From Sarcomyxa edulis (lineage: Eukaryota > Basidiomycota > Agaricomycetes > Agaricales > Mycenaceae): a DNA stretch of 64,000 nt. A program made the position numbers and the translations under genes. Positions 55,982-64,000 of this stretch are shown piece by piece. The stretch lies in assembly GCA_009761415.1 (NCBI GenBank), contig QUOL01000018.1, forward strand, positions 558,001-622,000, read 5' to 3'. The notes under the pieces were generated by a model. The model was not told the DNA's origin, ran no database searches, and saw only the letters and a program-made list of their open reading frames with translations. Numbering within the stretch: position 1 is the stretch's first letter; each line of letters begins with the position of its first letter.

Positions 55982-57206
55982 CTATCTCATGAACGTTACA
56001 GCGAAAACCAGATGCATCCCGCTCAGCCAGATCTGGACAAACAACTTAGCTTGAGTATTGTTTCGCACAGAAAGAAAGAAGAGGGAGAAGGCTCACATTA
56101 TACAAGAAACAAGAAGTCTCATCGTCGACCGTCGTTCTGAATACAAAGAATCGCCAGGCGACAAAAAGTCCCGACAAGGCCCCGATGGACGTTGTCGAGG
56201 AAGCATGCCACGAGGAAATGCTCCCTAGCAAAGACCAAATACCGAGGCTCGCGGATAGCCCGGGGCGTGCGATCTTTGGGAATACGATGGGGACTGTACG
56301 TCTACCCAGCTTGCGGTCTCCGACAATGTCAGGGAAGTCTCCGGCATGGACTGTCGTCAAGATGATGAGGCCAATAACCAGAAGACTTTGCATGGCAGAG
56401 CGGTGTACGACATGGTCTCTCTCTGTGAAGACATACATAGGTACATGGTTAGATAACAGAGTGGTGGGTTGTACGACATACCAGAGACTGCCGTAGCACC
56501 AAACTCGAATGCCAAGTATCCAACCACATTGACGACATTCTTCCCCAGCCAATGTCCATGATATCCAAGATCGTTATACCCCCATGTGGCGACCAGCAGA
56601 ACTGCGCTCGGCCATAGAGCACCATTGAGCAAAGACAGAGTTAAGCATAAGGGTACGAGGAACCATCTCGAGCTTGATGCTCGGGCCAATGTCATGCGTC
56701 CTGCAGGAATGGGTCTCCAAGGTTTGTTTATCGCATCCTCGACGACGCCTGCGCATTGATTAGACATGCAAAAGAAGAGGAGATGCAGCCATATCCAGAG
56801 TATCGATATCAATAGTCGGGAGTATGAATAGAGGGGTGCTATCTGGGCTGAACATATGGTCTAAAATGGGGGGTCAGAACAGTGAAAAGGAAAAGTATAT
56901 TTCTTCGACTCACAACGGGTAAAAGGATGGTCTTGATGTCGGATTTGGTAAATAGGTAGGCTGTCAAAGCATAGTCCTCGAGACGACCAAGGGCTCTGGA
57001 GGGATACATTCGCAAAGAAGTGTACATGGAATGAAAGGACAAGTACGGGAGTGCGTAAAGAAGGGATAAATTGCCACCTGGAACGCAATACATAAGGGTT
57101 CATCTTATAACGACTTACCGAGGCCGGTGGGTTGATCTAGGGAAGCCGCTGAGATGAAAAAAAACGTCCGATTTTCCAAGAGACGTTTGTCGGTAAACTG
57201 GTCAAT
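55982..57206 (-). CDS. UbiA-type prenyltransferase (5' end not resolved)
   Basis: Integral membrane aromatic or lipid prenyltransferase. Exons 57206-57119, 57077-56914, 56860-56482, 56422-56097 and 56032-55982 join in frame. Two Asp-rich sites that bind prenyl diphosphate through Mg are visible: NQCAGVVEDAINKPWRP and DFPDIVGDRKLGRRT. Hydrophobic helices lie around them (ILWIWLHLLFFCMS, LVIGLIILTTVHAG, AVLLVATWGYNDLGYHG). The last exon (IWLSGMHLVFAVTFMR) gives a better end than reading through intron 4, which would add CAKQYSS. The first exon in this model starts at a splice acceptor (ATAG at 57207-57210), so the true start lies upstream and was not found. Similar genes in mushrooms sit near terpenoid or meroterpenoid genes; none is seen here. 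Confidence 0.7.
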
Positions 57207-60200
57207 CTATATCTGGCATTCCAGGCCGCCATCAGCGCAGACTGTTGGCGAGTAGGGTCCATGCCCTGATGCCATACTAAATGAGGCAAACCGGCGAGTT
57301 TTGACGTCAAAGTCCTTGTCGAGGACTCGACCCTCCCTTGTACTGTTGTCTGACCTTGCCCCACAGGTTTTGCACCTCATGGAAATAAGAACGATATCCA
57401 TCCGAGTCTAACCCAGCACAGGTAAGCCGAGCTGTGGATTGCAAAGGTATGTTGCGTCAGATTGCCAATTGAGAGAGTTCCTGTAAGCCTTCAAACCCCT
57501 TCCGGTCAGCGCGATTTCTGATACTTTCTGATGTTCGACTGTTAAGGTCCAAGGATGATGACATATGGGGTTTTCGTACGCCGGTAGATCGCAGGAGCTC
57601 AACCAGAATACTAGAAGCTGAGTAGATCCGGCTGTCCTACATACCCACACAAGTAGTCTCTAGAGTATCGCGTCGGTTTGATGGGACCAGCGTGGCTTTG
57701 TTCACATGCACCGCTGGTTAGTCGGGTACATTGAGAAGAGAAGACTCCAGATATTCAGAAGGTGAAAAAGATCGACGTGGTTCAGCGTGGTTCTTGTGGT
57801 CAAGCCGAGGGAAAATTGATTGGCTTCTCGGCAACTGGGGTACAATTATAACTCCGCCAGATCTCCTCCGGATCCGGGTCAAAATTACTTTTCTTGATAT
57901 GCCTCCGCTTCCGCTTCCGCTGTCCCTCCGCGGCCTCGGTGTGGGACACCCTCGACGTCCACTTATTAGTCGCAAGTTAGAACCGCCGACGAGCCAACAC
58001 TGGTAGGATTGCTGTTATATCTGTTAACAACGCGAGATACTCAAATCCTGTATTCTGGAAATCAGGGACTAGTATCCTCCGTGGGCGGCGACTCCTTCCT
58101 CTGCACACAAGGTGCCGCCGAGGTTTCGATTCGACTTGCATGGTGCAATTTAATTTGACAGTCTCTAGCATAGAATGAACTCGCAGATATAGTATGGTAA
58201 GTCTGCCGGCGCAGTGGACACTCGATGACCATCTAATGACTCAAGTATCTCTCCCAGTCATTCCGTCTACGCGTGGAGATTTCTTGCTCCTGCAGGACAG
58301 CTTCAAACGTCATCACTGGAAATGTGTTGCCCGCAAAAGGATCTATTCCCGCTCATTCTTTCTACTAGTTTCTAGCAGTTGAACTACATGTACCTCTCCG
58401 CAGGAAATCTGCTCAAAATAATCACACCTGGACTCACAGAAGAACCGTCGGGGTTTACGGGCCTCGCCTCTTGTAGGTCTAGTATATTTGCTTCTTTTTT
58501 CGCGTTATCTAACTTCCTGATGGTACCTAGTGGGCTCTAGTGGGTTGTAGTTCTCGTGCCGTTCGCTTTGAAGAACTGTAGGCTGCGAACAGGAGCATCT
58601 TTCGACCTAGGCTGATCAAAGGCTTACATCCGAGCACTTACAGATACTCGCCGCATAGAAATCAATGCTGAAGACACTTGATGTACGCTTATTTCATATG
58701 TTACCCGAAGACGTACTTGCCTTTCATGACGGCTGTTCAGCTTTGACAAGGGTCATTTTGTACAGATATTGCGTAGGTATCGGGTTCTAACAACAATACG
58801 GATCACATCTCCGCTAAACGCGACAGGGCTACTCTTCCTCAGCGGAAGACATCAGAGAAAGTGTCGCAACCAATTATTGGTCAGTTGAGAGTCGCGCTCG
58901 TAGGCGTGCGGTACTTGTTCGTCAGAATATCCAATTACTCACCATCGACAGCGATACTGACGAAGGAGTCAGAAACTTGCCTCCGTACAGGCATCCTGTG
59001 CGCTCTGCACCAGAAAACGTTGATGCACCCTTGAGGGGAGCCACGAATATTTAGCTTCAAGATTGAGGGGTCATAGCATGCGCCTGGCAAGAGGAGTGAT
59101 CCATGCGTACGAGCTGCGACGACTGATACCAGAGAGATAAGCGATGAGAATTGGATTGATGGCGGTGATGTCGAGATCTCTCGACATCATGCCTTTCCGA
59201 TGCATTGACTCTAAAATAAGGGCACGCACCAATAACACCACGGAAAGCCCAAGTGCTGCACACGGTACTTGAAGTCTCGCTATTGCTATCGCAGTTTGAC
59301 GGTTACTGACGAGAGAACTAGATCATTGGACAGTCGTACTTTGAGGCATGATTACAAGTCAAAGTTCCCGCATTAGCCTTCTCGACTCGTACCTTGACAT
59401 CCGACTTGCACGGCCTCGTATTTGCGAGCTAGCAGCAAGATGTGTTCAAGGTGAGGTCTTCCAGGGTGAATCTCGATCAATTGATCAATTGCAATTGCAC
59501 AAACTAGATAAGGGCTCGGGGAAAGCCCCGCAGATCGATTTATAAGATGACGTCGTAGTCTCTGCGACTCGTACACTTGGTACATATTTGGGGTCCATTC
59601 AGTGTTCTCTAGTCGAAAGGTGAGCGGATAACGCTGACGCCTAGGGCTGAGGTGAACACTGGTGATTTGATACAGGGAGAGGGGTTCTAAGACTGGTGGG
59701 CCGATGATCTACGTGATCCCAGTATTCAAATTCTCGATACAAGTTAAAAGAACAATGGTCACTGACTTGATCATGATCGAGCACATCGGCGAGCTTCAAG
59801 AGGACCTAACCGAGTTGAATTCCTATCGTCTTTAGCGGAACCGAGGCTGTACTAGTCAGCAAGAAGTAAAAAGGACATTATACCACGCAGGCCACTGTGT
59901 GATCTGGGCCCGGGCTTCCCTTCCCACTTCCGTGTCTAAAGGAGCCTTGGGACGGAACGCTTGTATAACGAAATTGGATAGCGATGATATTTAGAGACAC
60001 AAGGTAGACTGCCGTAGAAACAGACCGAGGATCTTGAGTGCGCTTGAGCTGACGATGGAGAAATGGGAATCCAGACTTGTCAAGGCGTCGGGAGAATTTG
60101 CCGACACCCATTTGGAGGACTTCTCATGGTTTGCAGTTGAGCCTGAAGAATTGAGACATTTGAAGAGGATGGTCTGTGTCAAGGATGAATGTTAACGTTG

Positions 60201-60314
60201 AACTCTGAGACGCAGATGTTTTGTCAGCCTCGTTCGAACTAAACACAAACATACATGGACCCACTCCTCACATAGAAACGCAAAGATGATATAGTTACAG
60301 CTATCGGTACGACT
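57207..60314. other. Gene-poor region of 3.1 kb
   Basis: The first few hundred bases should hold the unresolved 5' exon of the UbiA gene. Elsewhere only short, overlapping frames occur. A stretch near 58389-58500 (MYLSAGNLLKIITPGLTEEP) and one near 58680 (LPEDVLAFHDGCSALTR) look protein-like but are isolated and bounded by stops, so may be debris of old genes. I cannot support any functional gene. Confidence 0.4.
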
Positions 60315-62398
60315 TCAGACTGCACTTGACGTAGCGACAGCAGAAGTCGAAGCTGTAGTACTAGTGGTACTGGTAACAACTGCTCCGTCCTTGCAAGTCA
60401 CACCAGAAACAGTACTGTTGTCGGTGTTTATGCCACCAGCTCCGTACGTGGGTGCATCAGAAATGAACTTGTACGCTGCATTGCCTTGCACGTTCAGGAA
60501 GTGATTTGTATAGACTGTGGGTCCGCATGCCGATGGGGAGCTGATAGCGAGGAGAAATCAATCAATATCTTGACGGGCAAAGACGAGTGCACATACGTGA
60601 GATCAAGGTTGTTCGCGTATATGTTCGAACACATGCCCACAGAACATACGAGTGAAACGACGACGGGTCCGTATTTCCCAGAAGAGGATCCGGATTGGTT
60701 GTCGAAGCTGTTTTGGAAATCTAGTCAGAACCTGCACGATGAGTTGGTTTGATTGACTGAAAGTGTACTTACTATACATTCGAGACTGTCACCTGTAAAT
60801 TTGGAGAGTACGTCAACATGCCATTTGCATACAGTATAGAGTATCCATTTTCATAGAAACTTACCTTGGAAGGAAACTCGACGCAGGCGTCCTCGGACTT
60901 GTAGCAATTATCTGGGTGGTGGGTGAGCTCAAAAGAAAAGATGGACGAAATGATAGAGATGTAGGAAACTCTCATACCAATGGTAATGGGACTATCGTTA
61001 TCTATATGCTGAAAATTCGAGAACACAACTTGGTCCACGTATCCATAGCCGCGGTTCGCGCCTCCCCATGTTTTGATCCTAGGGCCGTTTTCGGCGTTTT
61101 GGATTGTGACGTTGTTGACGTAGATGTTCCTGACAATGTCTTTGGTGAAGAACGAGGATCATCAGGTGAGACATCCGGACTAAGGGAGAATATGAGATCA
61201 CCTTTGACTCCGTCGTATTCTCCCAGGGAGCCAACGCTCACGCCGTGGGATCCGTTACACCATATATTAGATACAAACACGTCCGTTGCGTTGGGCTGTA
61301 ACAAGGTTTGAGTCAACTTTGCGGGAGCGTTCAAGGTAGATGGGATACCGACTTTGAACGAGATGCAATCGTCGCCGTTGTTGATTTTCAAGTCGTGTAA
61401 ATTTATCTGTGAGGAGTTATAGATGTCGACACCATCTGTTTCACGGTTACTTTCTCGGCCAAGAGCCCAAGTATCTGAGCGTGAGCGGATATCGAGGTCC
61501 TGTAGTGTGACTATCTTAGATGGAGCAGTGTTAGCGAAAAAGATGCGCACTCACATGAAACAAGACGTTTGTCGACGAATGTATAAGAATGGTCCATCGA
61601 GGCGATTGGCGAATCTTCAGGTTTCGTAATACCATGTTGTTCGCCTTCGCATAAAGTTAAGCTGAGTGATTCAAGTACAATAGAACAAAGAGTAAACTAA
61701 CCTTGTACGCCAATAGTAGATGAGGAGGTCGGTAACTGTCGTTAGTAATCTGCACGCAGAGTCAGATATCATCAGATATGCGAGTGATGTTTCCAGTCCG
61801 ACTCACTCGAGCGTCGTAGAAGATCTGTCCGTTCCCGTTGATCGTTCCAGTACCTTCTCCATCCAGAACTACGTCTCTTCCTCCGAGCATCCAAGCAACG
61901 GAGTTGCTTTGATAGGCTGTATCAAATGGTTTCAGTATCGAAGAATCAGAAGGCCTCGACTTAGGAATACGCACAAACATTGAACGCGTTGTCCCTCCAA
62001 TAATCAATCTACGGGATTTTGAGTCAGTGAGTTTGAAATGAGCATATGGGTAGAGACTTGCATCAGGCTTGAGAGTGAGTGTGCCTAACAATCGGATATG
62101 AGTCGAGACTAATCCAGTTGTGTTGAGCTTCGTTCCAATGAGCAAATTTTGGTCTTTGGGTACTAAGACGTTACTGCATTCCTGGACGACGGTAAGGAGC
62201 GGCAGCTACACAAATAGTGGAGTATCAACCTACGGAGAAGACTCTCTCGATTTGCGGGGAATCATCACCGCCGCTAGCAACAAGAGTACAGTTCTGCGTC
62301 GTAGATCCAGTCTGCAATCCGCCGCTATGAGCGTTGACAGATGTAAAGGTCACGCATGTCGCGAGAAGTAAGAGCGAGGATATAGGTATGTGAAACAT
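60315..62398 (-). CDS. Secreted polygalacturonase, glycoside hydrolase family 28
   Basis: Pectin-degrading hydrolase with a right-handed beta-helix fold. Thirteen exons (62398-62234, 62181-62062, 62008-61975, 61916-61807, 61749-61702, 61644-61555, 61514-61353, 61295-61202, 61139-60978, 60911-60865, 60792-60773, 60707-60597, 60540-60315) give 462 aa. A signal peptide is visible (MFHIPISSLLLLATCVTFTSVNA). GH28 catalytic motifs appear in order: ETDGVDIY (usually NTDGxD), NGDDCISFK, CNGSHGVSVGSLG and RIKTWGG. Cysteines flank the motifs as in fungal exo-polygalacturonases. A Ser/Thr-rich C-terminal tail (TSTTSTTASTSAVATSS) is probably O-glycosylated. The intron at 62009-62061 has a GC donor. An exo-acting type is more likely than endo from motif spacing, but this is an inference. 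Confidence 0.9.
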
Positions 62399-64000
62399 TG
62401 AGGCTTACATCCAAAGGGTCCGTGTCGTGTCCTTTATGGAACTGAATTCAGGGGCGACTAAAAACGTGCGATTCAGTAAAATGTGAGGTGAAACCAGTAG
62501 GGTAGCGGGCCGGCATAACTTGGTACGGATTACCGTTGGCTTTCAGGAAGGCCTCAGTCGTGGGGTCAATTTCTGAGAATCGATCATGGGGTAGTCACTA
62601 GGATCTGACACGGATCATGTGCTCCTACATATATTGTGAATTTTTAAACAATCTGGTCATCGCGCCAAACACATGTCGTCGTCGGAATAGTACGTCTCAG
62701 ATTTGACCTAAAAATCTGAACGATTTAGATGAGCAGCAAGAGACACAACTTGAATTTGTTACTCGCCTCGTAATCATCCTAAGTAGTCGGGTGACTACAG
62801 CGGGCCGTTCCAATCCACTAGTACTATGGTATCCTGAACTGTATCGAGAATTCTACAAAAACCAATCAGTACACCCCCATTCCGAAAAGAGATTCTGAAA
62901 AGCCCACGGGTGTGACATCGGTAGATGTCCGGGTGTGACCTCCGATTGTTCTCAACGTGGGCTCACACGGAGGCCAATTTAGAAAGATCAACGAGTTGTC
63001 CAGCAGATATCGTCCTGAGATCATCCTAACGTTAGCAGGAGACCCGAGTTGATCTCAGAGGATATTTCCACCTCATTTCTACCAATTACTCTAATTATGC
63101 TTGTTCACTCCAATAAAATCACTTTTCAGCACATATATGGATGCTAGCATGGTACTGTTTTGTTTTCATGATATCCAGATTCCAGAGGATTCCAGAGGCC
63201 GAAATCGAATGAGCTCGACGAGCGACTCACGGGCCCGTGCGTTGTGTTGGTGTCACACTATGTGACACCGGCGGTTTGTTCGTTGTCAGTTGACGACGAT
63301 TTTTTGATTTTTTACCCCATTGCTAACTCCAACTTGAACGTTCTGCCCCCTCCTTTGGTGCCCTCCTTAAGCTTAGTGTCCACAATTCCCCCTTGTTTTC
63401 GAGCTCGGATGGTCAAGGACTCGCTCGCTCCGTCGGACGCGCCGGTCAGCGCTCAAGCTCATCCACCGGATCCTCCCCAAACTGTATACTCTCGGATCTG
63501 TCGCAGGTCGCCAATTTTTCCTTCTATCCTACTCCTAGTCTGTGTTGTAGACTAGCTCTTATGGCTTGCATGCCTTGCTCCCGACTCCATGTCTGAGTCT
63601 TCTCATGTTTGTCACCATATGGCCCTCGTTTGACACAGTTATGTTGTGCACCATGTCTCACACCCTGTATATTCACTTCGCCTCTGCTAGACTGATGTAT
63701 GCCATAGACTACTCTTATAATATATTTTAATCATGTTCCTTCACTCCTTACTACGACATCCAGTATATCGAAAGAAATAAAACCAATATGCCGGAAAAGC
63801 TGCCTGCCAAAAATAACAACGAGTCTTCGTGATATCTGCTAGCTGAGCTCAACCAGACCTCAAGGCCACACGACGATTTATTGATACTGGGCATGACCCA
63901 GTAACGAGTCAGTCGGTACTCCCTGCTCACGCCTCACACGCTATCGCAATTCTGAGTAGGTCATTTTCAAGGCCTAGTTATTCTTGATATCTGTACCAGT
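62399..64000. other. Gene-poor end of window
   Basis: About 1.6 kb upstream of the polygalacturonase. It should include its promoter. A frame at 63244-63555 lacks any motif. I see no gene, RNA or clear repeat here. Confidence 0.45.

Noticed and set aside
56046..56096. Read-through end of the UbiA gene into intron 4
   Set aside because: The in-frame extension ends CAKQYSS and lacks hydrophobic character. Splicing to 56032 gives a hydrophobic helix, as expected for the family.
58389..58740. Protein-like fragments such as GNLLKIITPGLTEEP and LPEDVLAFHDGCS
   Set aside because: Isolated, in different frames and bounded by stops; no family recognised, so not annotated even as a pseudogene.
63244..63555. 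103-codon frame near the window end
   Set aside because: No domain or splice context, and composition is like the surrounding non-coding DNA.

Overview
The window is nuclear DNA of a filamentous mushroom-forming fungus (Basidiomycota, most likely Agaricomycetes). The evidence is many short introns (mostly 48-80 nt, GT-AG), gene families typical of that class (F-box/leucine-rich proteins, basidiomycete kinase-like proteins, GMC oxidoreductases, UbiA-type prenyltransferases), and a type I fatty acid synthase whose beta and alpha halves form one open gene. I built the gene models by hand from splice sites and reading-frame closure. Every multi-exon model I summed gives a whole number of codons, but single boundaries may be off by a base.

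Layout. 0-8 kb: a multi-pass membrane protein (+), a 14-exon GMC oxidoreductase (+) and a GBD/FH3 armadillo protein (-). 9-13 kb: an intronless F-box protein (-) and a kinase-fold gene that has lost its catalytic residues (-). 15-21.5 kb: two close paralogous kinases (+), the second convergent with a coiled-coil P-loop GTPase (-). Behind the first kinase lies a short remnant of the same GTPase tail, so kinase plus GTPase was duplicated as a unit. 21.5-23.2 kb: a decayed F-box gene. 23.5-36.5 kb: the fused fatty acid synthase (-, 22 exons, about 3937 aa), divergent from a Gtr2/RagC-type GTPase (+). The roughly 245 bp between them carries two hyphenated palindromes and GTCAC boxes at exact 10-bp spacing.

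39-49 kb: three more copies of the coiled-coil GTPase in the same orientation, separated by a 0.55-kb element with perfect 39-bp terminal inverted repeats and a 2.9-kb element with terminal and subterminal repeats. All four GTPases share the same five core exons, including an 8-nt microexon just before the P-loop. 50-57 kb: a RhoGAP protein (+), a TDT-family (Mae1/Ssu1-like) transporter (+) and a UbiA-type prenyltransferase (-). 57-64 kb: mostly gene-poor, with one secreted GH28 polygalacturonase (-).

How the genes relate. The synthase makes long-chain acyl-CoA, and Gtr2/RagC is a nutrient-sensing subunit of the TORC1 pathway, so a shared promoter would tie lipid synthesis to nutrient state (inference). 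The most unusual part is the linked, recently duplicating set of coiled-coil GTPases and two-domain kinases, next to mobile elements and decayed gene copies. That is the pattern of a fast-evolving accessory locus such as those used in recognition or defence, but no function can be shown from sequence.
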